Positions 1-7,577 of a DNA stretch of 64,000 nucleotides are shown here, one piece after another (within the stretch, counting starts at the first letter, position 1; each line of letters begins with the position of its first letter). The position numbers were made by a program, and so were the translations under genes. The stretch is from an uncultured Prevotella sp. (GTDB lineage: Bacteria; Bacteroidota; Bacteroidia; Bacteroidales; Bacteroidaceae): NCBI RefSeq assembly GCF_937863835.1, contig NZ_CALMHT010000179.1, forward strand, positions 1 to 64,000, in the 5' to 3' direction. The notes under the pieces were generated by a model that saw nothing but the letters and a program-made list of their open reading frames with translations, was not told the origin of the DNA and made no database searches.

Positions 1-50
1 GACTCTTTTATTTCTTATTTATCGTTACGGTTGACTAATTCGTTGGGGTT

Positions 51-327
51 CGGGTGGAGGATAGGTGGAGGTTTGGTGGAGGTTCTGAAGCACCGCATAT
101 TTCTGCAAACAGTTAATCATCAGAACAATACAAAGAAATTATGCCCTTCGGGTGGAGGATGGAGGTAGAAATCAAAAAAAATAAGTAGAGGAATGAATGA
201 GTCAACTTATCCGGTCATAAGACGTGTGGAAGCAGTGTGGAAGCAACCGGATTTGCCTCCACACGTTTCAAGTATTTATTAGTCAGAGAAATACAAAGCT
301 ATTTTTGACCTCTGTGGAGGGTGGAGG
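51..327. repeat. G-rich repeat block with 11-bp periodicity
   Basis: The heptamer GTGGAGG occurs at 54, 65 and 76, exactly 11 bp apart, again at 152 (followed by GGAGG at 161), and at 314 and 321. The 11-mer GTGTGGAAGCA is present twice in tandem at 224-234 and 235-245. The copy at 235-246 can pair with TTGCCTCCACAC at 253-264 as a hairpin with one imperfect position. Two larger units, roughly 76-165 and 240-327, also share an aatacaaag core. The 11-bp period is not a codon multiple, so this does not look coding. No gene is visible in 1-278. Confidence 0.7.
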
Positions 328-551
328 CAAAACGAAAAAAAATTCTTGGGTTCATCCTGTATCATTTTTGCCGTTTTCTTATCTAATCCGCTTTTTTCGG
401 CAAGGGCTATCACATCATTGTCAGTCAGGGTGATGCTGTTGTTGTAAGAAGTGGCGTGATAACCGTTCATACCGTAGTTGGGTAACAAGTCGTAGGCAGG
501 AGCAAAATGCCATGAACTGTCGATGACGATAAATGAAAAATTATTGGTTTT
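279..551 (-). pseudogene. hipA toxin C-terminal remnant
   Basis: The minus-strand frame is open from just after a TGA at 552-554 to a stop at 279-281. It encodes NNFSFI, then WHFAPAYDLLPNYGMNGYHAT, then a segment ending ALAEKSGLDKKTAKMI. The order NFSF, APAYDL, G-N-G-HAT and a final helical segment matches the C-terminal part of HipA-family Ser/Thr kinase toxins. The N-terminal kinase part is missing: its place is taken by the 3' end of the lacI-family gene, which overlaps by about 11 nt. After about position 345 the frame enters the G-rich repeats and loses family resemblance. No HipB antitoxin is nearby. I read it as a non-functional deletion remnant. The family call rests on motif recognition, not a search. 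Confidence 0.72.
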
Positions 552-1560
552 TCATACTACTGGTATGCAACTGCAATATCATCGGTACCACCTCATGATA
601 TATCTTTTTGTCACCATTAATATTCTTCAAAAGAAGTTCACAAGCCTTGGCTCCTGTCTGTGGAGCCTGGTCTTTAATGACAGATAGTCTTGGTGTCATA
701 AACCTGTCGTAATCGGCATCTGAAAAACCGATTAAGGCTACATCCTTCGGTATACTCAAACCCAAATTACGAATAGCATCAAAGGATGCATACGTAATAA
801 TATCATTAAATGCTATGATAGCATCGGGACGGTCTTTTCTCTGTAACATGTTTATAACTGTCTCGCGAGCTATATCATAATCGATACGCTGGCATGCAAC
901 AAGTGTCCGATCTATCGGTATTCGGTTTTCACGAAGCGCTTCAAGATATCCATGTTTTCTCCTGCGCACCATATCCAGATGGTTGGGTCCACCTATAAAG
1001 GCTATCCGGCGACTGCCTGTATCAATAAGATGCTGGGTGGCTTGTTGGGCCGCTTCATCACCATTTGCTATCACAGTAGAAAATATTTCAGGTAGGCATG
1101 TTCGCGCAAAAAAGACCAATGGTATCCCCATATTGTGTATTTCCTGAAAATGTGAATAATCTTCTGTATCCTGAGCTAGACAGGCCACGATTCCTTCAAC
1201 GTGCATTCCAATAAAGTTGTCTATGACTCGCGTCTCTATTTCATGATTTTCATGACTGTTCGCACTAATCACCGAATATCCCGCTTTTGCGGCGTAGTCT
1301 TCGATACCTTCCAAAACAGACGCATAATAATGAGCCACGATATTAGGCACTACGACACCTATAACGCGGGGGGCTTCCCTACGAAGACTTTGGGCGAAAG
1401 GATTTGGACGGTAATTCATTTTTTTAGCCAACACCTTTACACGTTCCTGCATATCCTTACCTATTTCTGGACTCTCTCTAAGAGCTCTCGAAACGGTAGC
1501 AATACTCACCCCTAGTTCATGGGCAAGGTCCTTGAGAGATGTACGATGTGGCTTTTCCAT
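541..1560 (-). CDS. LacI-family transcriptional regulator
   Basis: This 339-aa protein has an N-terminal LacI helix-turn-helix at about residues 8-28 (SLKDLAHELGVSIATVSRAL), a hinge segment ending YRPNPFAQSLRR, and a periplasmic-binding-protein-like effector domain starting at RVIGVVVPN. Length and order are typical for the family, whose members usually repress sugar-use genes and release DNA on binding a sugar or sugar phosphate. No sugar catabolic gene lies beside it, so its ligand is unknown. Its promoter places the transcription start almost on the ATG, and a palindrome covers the -33 box, which suggests autoregulation. The next in-frame Met would remove the DNA-binding domain, so the start is secure. 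The end overlaps the hipA remnant. Confidence 0.93.
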   Translation of the reverse strand: MEKPHRTSLKDLAHELGVSIATVSRALRESPEIGKDMQERVKVLAKKMNYRPNPFAQSLRREAPRVIGVVVPNIVAHYYASVLEGIEDYAAKAGYSVISANSHENHEIETRVIDNFIGMHVEGIVACLAQDTEDYSHFQEIHNMGIPLVFFARTCLPEIFSTVIANGDEAAQQATQHLIDTGSRRIAFIGGPNHLDMVRRRKHGYLEALRENRIPIDRTLVACQRIDYDIARETVINMLQRKDRPDAIIAFNDIITYASFDAIRNLGLSIPKDVALIGFSDADYDRFMTPRLSVIKDQAPQTGAKACELLLKNINGDKKIYHEVVPMILQLHTSSMKNQ

Positions 1561-1565
1561 ATTGG

Positions 1566-1596
1566 CAAAGATACAAAATTCTACAAAATTCGCAAA
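1566..1596 (-). promoter_or_regulatory. lacI-family gene promoter (leaderless)
   Basis: On the minus strand TTTG (1596-1593) is followed after 19 nt by TATCTTTG (1573-1566), an ideal Bacteroidota sigma promoter. Only five bases separate the -7 box from the ATG at 1560, so the predicted transcript starts at or within about 4 nt of the start codon. Confidence 0.75.
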
Positions 1597-1604
1597 CGTT
1601 TACG
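1591..1604. promoter_or_regulatory. Putative LacI-type operator
   Basis: CGCAAACGTTTACG is an imperfect palindrome with the central CG of LacI/GalR-family operators; it differs from CGTAAACGTTTACG at one base. It covers the -33 box of the adjacent LacI-family gene, which fits autorepression. Operator identity is inferred from form and position. Confidence 0.6.
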
Positions 1605-1621
1605 TGTTTTTTTTACGTTAT

Positions 1622-1656
1622 TTTGATATCAACGGAACAAAAATAACCTATCTTTG
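1622..1656 (+). promoter_or_regulatory. Promoter of candidate small RNA
   Basis: TTTG at 1622-1625 and TATCTTTG at 1649-1656, 23 nt apart, form a plus-strand Bacteroidota promoter divergent from the LacI-family gene. The start would be near 1662. The spacing is slightly long. Confidence 0.55.
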
Positions 1657-1661
1657 CAATG

Positions 1662-1750
1662 CGAATTAAGAATGAGTAATGAATAGTTGATAATAAGTTA
1701 GTTAGAAACTGAGGATTAAGACAGTCGTGAGACTCTCTTAATCCTTTTTT
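1662..1750 (+). ncRNA. Candidate small RNA, about 90 nt
   Basis: A plus-strand promoter is followed about 50 nt later by a strong intrinsic terminator, with no ORF above a few codons between them (the only ATG-led frame there is four codons long). No plus-strand gene lies upstream that would need this terminator. The unit sits between the LacI-family gene and the LuxR-type regulator, both on the minus strand. It may act as a trans-acting small RNA or as a 3' antisense to the LuxR-type gene's downstream region. Existence is inferred only from promoter and terminator. Confidence 0.45.
1712..1750 (+). terminator. Intrinsic terminator of candidate small RNA
   Basis: AGGATTAAGA (1712-1721) pairs perfectly with TCTTAATCCT (1736-1745). 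An inner AGTC/GACT stem (1723-1726, 1731-1734) closes a GTGA loop, and six T follow. On the minus strand there is no T tract, so it works for plus-strand transcription. Confidence 0.8.
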
Positions 1751-1773
1751 ATTCGAATACCGTAAAAATCCTC

Positions 1774-2466
1774 CTAAATATAATATTCCGCCGAATCTAT
1801 CAGTCCTGCCCGAAGAGCATATTTGGTAGCTTCGTGGACATTATTCACAGACAGTTTTCTGAATATATTTTTTCTGTGCGTATTCACCGTATGGAAACTG
1901 GAAAATCTTTTGTCAGCTATTTCCTTGGTAGTCATTCCGAGTGCTATGTCTTTCAATATTTCCGTTTCAGTTGGCGTGAGTTTTATTTCCTCTATTGGAG
2001 TAACCGATGGAGCTAGCAACTGTTCGGTAGTACGCTGACATATATATCGGCGACCTTGTGCGGCAAATGTTATCGATTCTTTTATCTCCGGTAAAGGAGA
2101 CTCTTTCAGTACAATACTTACGCATGGACATGACGCGATAACCTGTCGGACCATATCCGTACTGAGGTCTTCGCTGAACAGTATCCAGTGTACATCGCTG
2201 AATCTTAATGTCAGAATCTGAAGTTCTTCCACGTCATTGATGTCGAAGAGCGTGTAATCCATGATAACGACAGAATCAGGAAACGACTTCAGATGCTCCA
2301 TCATTTCACTTTTGTCTTCCACTGATTTGTATTCAGAGTCTTCAAAAGTCTGACATATATACATCAACCCAGCTCTCGTGATATCTTGCTTATCAGCCAA
2401 ACAAAAATGTAATCCCATATTTCCAGTCGTTTTTGTCATTCCATTGTTGTCGGCAAAGTTAAGCAT
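1774..2466 (-). CDS. LuxR/NarL-type response regulator
   Basis: The 230-aa protein has a receiver-like N-terminal half beginning MGLHFCLADKQ, with a likely phosphoacceptor Asp in VIMDYTLF and a conserved-position Lys in IVLKESPL. A C-terminal LuxR helix-turn-helix follows (LTPTETEILKDIALGMTTKE, then FSSFHTVNTHRKNIFRKL). Such proteins are DNA-binding regulators phosphorylated by sensor kinases. No kinase is adjacent; the nearest is the orphan PAS kinase at 5270-6538, so pairing is unknown. The receiver is divergent: only one acidic residue (D in LADKQ) marks the usual metal pocket. The start could be 2466 or the Met of MGLHF about 16 codons later. Confidence 0.85.
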   Translation of the reverse strand: MLNFADNNGMTKTTGNMGLHFCLADKQDITRAGLMYICQTFEDSEYKSVEDKSEMMEHLKSFPDSVVIMDYTLFDINDVEELQILTLRFSDVHWILFSEDLSTDMVRQVIASCPCVSIVLKESPLPEIKESITFAAQGRRYICQRTTEQLLAPSVTPIEEIKLTPTETEILKDIALGMTTKEIADKRFSSFHTVNTHRKNIFRKLSVNNVHEATKYALRAGLIDSAEYYI

Positions 2467-2554
2467 TTTATGCCAAAAAAGAAAAAATATTTTTATTTTA
2501 TGTCACTTCATTTATATTTTTTGTATCTTAGCCCCATCATACAAAAATACGACT

Positions 2555-2908
2555 ATGGAAATAAACAACAAAGCAAAAAAACTGCGCATATATGTAAGCA
2601 ATACAGATATGTACAAACACGAACCTTTATATCAATATCTTGCACGCACAGCAAGAGAACTGGGTATGTCGGGCGCAACTATATATAAAGGTGTCATGGG
2701 ATACGGGACAAGCAGCGACCTGATTCCGCCTTCGTTTTGGGAATTTGCGGAAAAGGTACCGGTCACTGTTGAAATCATCGACGACGAAGCACCTATTATG
2801 GATTACCTGGCTACAATCAAACCTTTACTGGCAGAGCAGCCTAAAGGATGTCTCATCACGATGCAGGAGGTAGATCTGGTTTTCATCAAACACGGAGAAA
2901 AGAAGTAG
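2555..2908 (+). CDS. DUF190 family protein
   Basis: This 117-aa protein starts at the ATG of MEINNKAKKLRIYVS. The pattern LRIYVSNTD, then YLARTARELGMSGATIYKGVMGYG, then PVTVEIIDDE matches the DUF190 (UPF0166) family, small ferredoxin-fold proteins resembling PII signalling proteins. Family members often sit near the fluoride channel CrcB or ion transporters. Here the neighbour is a convergent PiT phosphate transporter. Biochemical function is unknown. A longer reading from 2378 would overlap the divergent LuxR-type gene and lacks homologous content, so the shorter start is chosen. The gap to the transporter stop is only 13 nt. Confidence 0.85.
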   Translation: MEINNKAKKLRIYVSNTDMYKHEPLYQYLARTARELGMSGATIYKGVMGYGTSSDLIPPSFWEFAEKVPVTVEIIDDEAPIMDYLATIKPLLAEQPKGCLITMQEVDLVFIKHGEKK

Positions 2909-2921
2909 CCGTAAGAGACTA

Positions 2922-5165
2922 CTACTTTTCCATAAATTTATGAGCAGCACGCAACTGATGACGCATAATACTCAGAAACTCCTGACTCTCCTGTAGCATA
3001 TTGAGATAAAGCAACGATACTTGCAGTATCGAATTGTCCTTGTCATTCTGCATGCGGTCGATATGATGCTTGCGGACAGATGATATGAGGTTTTTTACAT
3101 CATCTGCTTCGTTGAGCACCTGACTATATATGTCATATCTGTTAGTACTTATCATCTCTTCACTTTGTTTCATGAGCGAGTCTATCTTACGGCGGATTGG
3201 TTCAAACTCTTTTGAATACTCGTCGGGCAACGGACTGAAATTATTATCCACATGTTCTTTCACCGGTTCCAACATACGTGTCAGACAATATATAAACTGC
3301 TGATCACTATTGGCCCCCAAATGGAACCATGTATTACGTTCCAAAGCTATGGATTGAGGTGTTCTGCGTAAAGCAAGCAGTTCCTTACGTCTGAATTTTT
3401 TCAACTGATCTTTTTCCTCTTTCAGTTCACGTCCACTGCGACGCAGTTCTTTCAGATTCTGATTAACGAAACCATCAAGTATCGTATTATACTGGTTCAG
3501 GGCAAAACGTGTAACGAAACTTTGAGTCCTCGATACATGCTTGCTGAGTAAATCCCATACAATCTCCGGATCACGTGTACGCATCATCAGACGGAATATG
3601 TCGTCTTTCTTCTCCTGTTTCGACTTCTTACTATATTGCACATTACTCCTTAGAAGAAGAATAACATCTAAAGCCATAAAAAGGAACATGGCCACGAAAC
3701 CGCCGAAATGCATAAACAGACACACAAGAGCACATACTGCAAAAGCCACTCCCGCTGTGATAAACCAACCACCTATAACAGAGATGACACCTGTTACTCT
3801 AAACACCGCACTTTCTCTACTCCACGCCCTATCGGCCAACGACGAACCCATAGCAACCATAAATGTCACATAAGTGGTGGACAGAGGCAACTTATAATTG
3901 GTACCTATAATAATAAGCATACTCGACAAAACGAGATTCACCGATGCACGAACCATATCAAAAGCTGCTCCATCTGTCAGAATAGCATCATCCTTGTTAA
4001 ACCGCCGGTCAATCCATGCCTGTCCTTTTTTCGGTACAACATCAGATATTGTTTCACCCATATCCTGAGTGGCACGTACTATACTTCTGGCTACCCGAGA
4101 AGAACCAAACATTTCCTCGCCTTCATCCTGACGAGATAAATCCACGCTGGTTTTCACTACATTCTGAGCTTTCTTGGATGTAGCCATGGCTATAATCATA
4201 ATTACGCCAGCCGACAAAAGATATAAAGCCGGAGTCTGAGCAGATGACAGAAGAGATGTCATAAGAAAAGTACTGTCGTTGCCATTTCCGTTGGCCACAA
4301 AATCTTGGAATGACGACAGACCGGCAAGAGGAACACCGATAAAATTGACAAGATCGTTCCCTGCGAAAGCCATTGCCAGAGCAAATGTGCCCATTAGTAC
4401 TACTATTTTGAATACATTGACATGCAATAGATGGATAACCTCCACAATAATCGTAGACACGATAAATGTAGCCAATATGAGTAGTTTCGTATTATCTTGA
4501 ATCCATTCCTTATAGACATGGTCGATATATGGAGATTTGGCAAGCCCCTGTATAAAAATGAAATAGGCAAGTGATGTGAAAGCGATACCTCCGAATATGG
4601 CTACGGTATAACGCAGGTGCTTCTGATAATTGAACGTAAATATGAGACGAGATATCCATTGTACTATGATACCGAAGAAAAATGCTATCGCCACACTCAC
4701 AAATATTGCAATAATCACGCTCAGAGCTTTATCACTGTTAAGAAGGTCACTAAATGCAAGTTCAGGATCTGCATTCATCTTAAGCAAAGCTAAGATAAAT
4801 GTACCGCCAAGAAGTTCAAAGACCAGTGAGACAGTGGTCGACGTAGGTAGTCCCAGGGTATTAAAAACATCAAGAATAATAACATCCGTAACCATTACAG
4901 CAAGGAATACCGTCATGCATTCATTAAATGTGAAATGACTAGGGTTCATGATTCCATGCCGGGCCACGTCCATCATGCCGGCACTCATTACGGCTCCGAC
5001 TACGACACCCAGAGAAGCTATAATTAAGACCGTACGAAACTTTGCCACCTTTGCCCCAATGGCAGAATTGAGAAAGTTGACAGCATCGTTGCTAACTCCC
5101 ACAAAAAGGTCGAAAATTGCCAATATAAGCAAAAAAACAACAACAATCAGATAAATTGATTCCAT
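2922..5165 (-). CDS. PiT-family inorganic phosphate transporter
   Basis: This 747-aa inner-membrane protein has the PiT signature GVSNDAVNFLNSAIGA near residue 24 and a second half-repeat with AGNDLVNFIGVPLAG near residue 270. These are the paired phosphate-binding repeats of PF01384 transporters. About ten to twelve membrane segments are visible. After the membrane region a charged, helical C-terminal domain of about 220 residues resembles PhoU/DUF47-type accessory domains, a fusion common in Bacteroidota. It probably imports phosphate with a cation. It is transcribed alone, with a -7 box TAATTTTG at 5204-5197 on the minus strand, about 30 nt upstream of the ATG. Confidence 0.92.
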   Translation of the reverse strand: MESIYLIVVVFLLILAIFDLFVGVSNDAVNFLNSAIGAKVAKFRTVLIIASLGVVVGAVMSAGMMDVARHGIMNPSHFTFNECMTVFLAVMVTDVIILDVFNTLGLPTSTTVSLVFELLGGTFILALLKMNADPELAFSDLLNSDKALSVIIAIFVSVAIAFFFGIIVQWISRLIFTFNYQKHLRYTVAIFGGIAFTSLAYFIFIQGLAKSPYIDHVYKEWIQDNTKLLILATFIVSTIIVEVIHLLHVNVFKIVVLMGTFALAMAFAGNDLVNFIGVPLAGLSSFQDFVANGNGNDSTFLMTSLLSSAQTPALYLLSAGVIMIIAMATSKKAQNVVKTSVDLSRQDEGEEMFGSSRVARSIVRATQDMGETISDVVPKKGQAWIDRRFNKDDAILTDGAAFDMVRASVNLVLSSMLIIIGTNYKLPLSTTYVTFMVAMGSSLADRAWSRESAVFRVTGVISVIGGWFITAGVAFAVCALVCLFMHFGGFVAMFLFMALDVILLLRSNVQYSKKSKQEKKDDIFRLMMRTRDPEIVWDLLSKHVSRTQSFVTRFALNQYNTILDGFVNQNLKELRRSGRELKEEKDQLKKFRRKELLALRRTPQSIALERNTWFHLGANSDQQFIYCLTRMLEPVKEHVDNNFSPLPDEYSKEFEPIRRKIDSLMKQSEEMISTNRYDIYSQVLNEADDVKNLISSVRKHHIDRMQNDKDNSILQVSLLYLNMLQESQEFLSIMRHQLRAAHKFMEK

Positions 5166-5269
5166 ATTTTAATTATTACATCCTTAATTTCGGATGCAAA
5201 ATTAAAACATATATATTACAGTTAGTTTAAACAGATGTTTCATTTCTGTTACAAAATGAAATAATGACA

Positions 5270-6538
5270 TTATTTCATTTGTATTTCGAACCAGAAAGTA
5301 GAGCCTCTACCTACTTTTGACTCTACCCCAATCGACCCTTCCATATTGCTGACAATATTTTTACAGACGGACAAACCTAAGCCTGCACCTTGAACAAATT
5401 CGTCCAATTTGACGAAACTATCAAAAATTCGTTTGGAATCTTCTTCAGCAATACCTTTTCCTGTGTCTCTTACCCAAATACAAATACGATTCGAAGGTAA
5501 AATATTATAGCCCAAAGTTATAGTTCCTCTGATAGTAAACTTCAATGCATTCGCAATGAAATGACCACAGATACTACTAATGGCATTTTTGTCAGAATTG
5601 ATTGTACACGTCTCTTTCGGCAAATAAGATAGAATCTGAATATTGGAATTCTTATTTATGTTGATAAACTTTTCCACAATGTTCCTGAATAACAAATTAA
5701 CATCAATCGGTTCTTTGCGTAAAGCGTTTTTTCCTGCTTCCGTACTGGAAAGTTCCATCATAGTATTAAGAAGATGAGCCAGAGATTCACTGTTGTCTAT
5801 AATCCTTCTTAGACATTTTCTTCTTTCTTCTTCACTTATGTCATAGTTGAGTAACACTTGCGCATATCCGCTCATTGAATTTAAAGGAGTTCTTATCTCA
5901 TGATTCATATTGGCAAGAAATGCGGATTTCAACTTATTAGCCTCTTCTGCCTTATTACGGGCTGTAATAAGTGCTGTTTCCATGTTTTTTCTTTCATCAA
6001 TACGCATCGTGGTACCGACGACGGTTGTAGGATTTCCATTATCGTCCCTCTCAGATACGGTAGCATAACTCTCCGCCCAATAAAATCTTCCACCTGTATG
6101 GGGAAGCATCACTCTGTATTGTTCGTGGTAATAATCGGAGCTTCCGTCACATAACGCGAACAGTGCTTTATTCACCCTTTCCGCATCATCCGAATGTAAA
6201 ATAGTCGTATGCGTTTCAAATGTAGTTCCAGGAATAGGGACAAAATTATCCACATGCTCGCGATAATCGTCTCCGTAATACACTTTATGAGTCTTAACAT
6301 CCAACGACCAAATAGATAATTTCATTGCCTTTAAGACCAGATCAAACTGTACGTTATCGGTTTCAATATATGCCTGCACTTCATTGTTCTTTTTCATTTG
6401 CTCTAAAGAGCGTGAGAGATTGAAAAATATTAAAATGGCAATAATCAAAAGCAACGAACCTATAATCCATACGTTGATGTCAAATCTCCCGAACACGGAA
6501 GCAATAAGCTGGGCAAATAAAAAATATTCTGACATCAT
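5270..6538 (-). CDS. PAS-domain sensor histidine kinase (orphan)
   Basis: The 422-aa protein has one membrane helix (residues about 22-42), a PAS-like region (about 60-185, ending with a PAC-type segment GTTMRIDERKNME), a coiled linker and a HisKA domain with FLANMNHEIRTPLNSM. The HATPase domain carries an N-box (FIANALKFT), G1 (DTGKGI) and G2 (GAGLGLSV). All catalytic motifs look intact. It has no receiver domain and no response regulator beside it, so its partner must be encoded elsewhere. Transcription is monocistronic, from TAACTTTG at 6573-6566, about 22-25 nt before the ATG. Two consecutive Met codons make the exact start ambiguous by one residue. Confidence 0.9.
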   Translation of the reverse strand: MMSEYFLFAQLIASVFGRFDINVWIIGSLLLIIAILIFFNLSRSLEQMKKNNEVQAYIETDNVQFDLVLKAMKLSIWSLDVKTHKVYYGDDYREHVDNFVPIPGTTFETHTTILHSDDAERVNKALFALCDGSSDYYHEQYRVMLPHTGGRFYWAESYATVSERDDNGNPTTVVGTTMRIDERKNMETALITARNKAEEANKLKSAFLANMNHEIRTPLNSMSGYAQVLLNYDISEEERRKCLRRIIDNSESLAHLLNTMMELSSTEAGKNALRKEPIDVNLLFRNIVEKFININKNSNIQILSYLPKETCTINSDKNAISSICGHFIANALKFTIRGTITLGYNILPSNRICIWVRDTGKGIAEEDSKRIFDSFVKLDEFVQGAGLGLSVCKNIVSNMEGSIGVESKVGRGSTFWFEIQMK

Positions 6539-6611
6539 TTCGTATTATATGGTTATATTTGAACACAAAGTTACATAAAAAAACGAAACCGCAAAGAAAT
6601 AATCCCTATAT

Positions 6612-6645
6612 TTTGTTATTTTAATGAAGATTTATTGTATATTTG
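6612..6645 (+). promoter_or_regulatory. cysE promoter
   Basis: TTTG (6612-6615), 22 nt, then TATATTTG (6638-6645). The predicted start near 6651 rules out the ATG at 6635 and supports the ATG at 6674 as the cysE start. Confidence 0.65.
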
Positions 6646-6673
6646 CAGCCTAAAAATATTGATACTTTTCGAA

Positions 6674-7570
6674 ATGAACAATATTGATATGACCCATATT
6701 CTGACAAATACTGTCGACAAATTATCGTCACAGGAATCATTAAAGGGTCTTTTTCATCAACACAAAGAGGGATATCCTCTACCATCGAGTAAGGCCTTGG
6801 AAGAGATTATAGAGTTATCGCGCGCTATATTATTTCCCGGCTATTACGGTAAGTCGTCTGTGAACATCAACACCATACGATATCATATCGGTGTTAATGT
6901 GGAAAGACTGCATAAACTGCTTTCTGACCAGATTATGGCTGGATTATGTTTCCAGAACACAGAAGGAACAGACTGCGATGCTACATATCAGTCTAATAAT
7001 GAGAAATCTTTATTATTAGCAACAGAAATGATAGAACGTTTGCCCAATATCAGAAAAATATTGGGAACTGATGTCATTGCCGCCTATAATGGTGACCCCG
7101 CTGCTGACAATTGCAGTGAAATCATCAGTTGCTATCCGGTCATCAAAGCATTAACCAACTATCGTATAGCTCATGAGCTGGTCCTTCTGGGAGTGCCCCT
7201 CATTCCAAGAATCATAACAGAAATGGCTCACTCGGAAACTGGTATAGATATTCACCCAAGTGCTCAAATCGGAAACTACTTTACGATAGACCATGGGACG
7301 GGTGTCGTTATTGGGGCAACATGTATCATTGGCAATAACGTAAAACTTTACCAAGGTGTAACGCTGGGAGCTAAAAGTTTCCCCCTTGATGACAAAGGGA
7401 ATCCAATAAAGGGGATACCACGCCATCCTATTTTAGAGGATGATGTGATTGTATATTCCAATGCCACTATTCTAGGACGTATCACAATAGGCAGAGGCTC
7501 TGTTGTCGGTGCTAATATATGGGTAACGGAAGATATGAAACCCGAAACAAAAAAATACAAGAAATCATAA
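6674..7570 (+). CDS. cysE: Serine O-acetyltransferase
   Basis: The 298-aa enzyme transfers acetyl from acetyl-CoA to serine, giving O-acetylserine for cysteine synthesis in the cytoplasm. A helical N-terminal domain (to about residue 185) is followed by left-handed beta-helix hexapeptide repeats. The family motif IDHGTGVVIGAT with its active-site His is present, as is GVTLGAKS and the loop KGIPRHPILEDDV. The C-terminus is shorter than in E. coli CysE after the last repeat. The ATG at 6674 is chosen because an earlier ATG (6635) precedes the -7 box. The downstream methyltransferase begins 7 nt after the stop, so co-transcription is likely. Confidence 0.93.
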   Translation: MNNIDMTHILTNTVDKLSSQESLKGLFHQHKEGYPLPSSKALEEIIELSRAILFPGYYGKSSVNINTIRYHIGVNVERLHKLLSDQIMAGLCFQNTEGTDCDATYQSNNEKSLLLATEMIERLPNIRKILGTDVIAAYNGDPAADNCSEIISCYPVIKALTNYRIAHELVLLGVPLIPRIITEMAHSETGIDIHPSAQIGNYFTIDHGTGVVIGATCIIGNNVKLYQGVTLGAKSFPLDDKGNPIKGIPRHPILEDDVIVYSNATILGRITIGRGSVVGANIWVTEDMKPETKKYKKS

Positions 7571-7577
7571 CCACAAG

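Noticed and set aside
224..433. A 69-codon plus-strand frame
   Set aside because: It lies antisense to the hipA remnant across the G-rich repeat block and has no recognizable content.
2378..2554. A longer DUF190 protein
   Set aside because: The extension overlaps the divergent LuxR-type gene and has no family similarity; the family begins near MEINNKAKKLRIYVS.
6635..6673. An earlier ATG for cysE
   Set aside because: It lies before the -7 box TATATTTG, upstream of the predicted transcript start.
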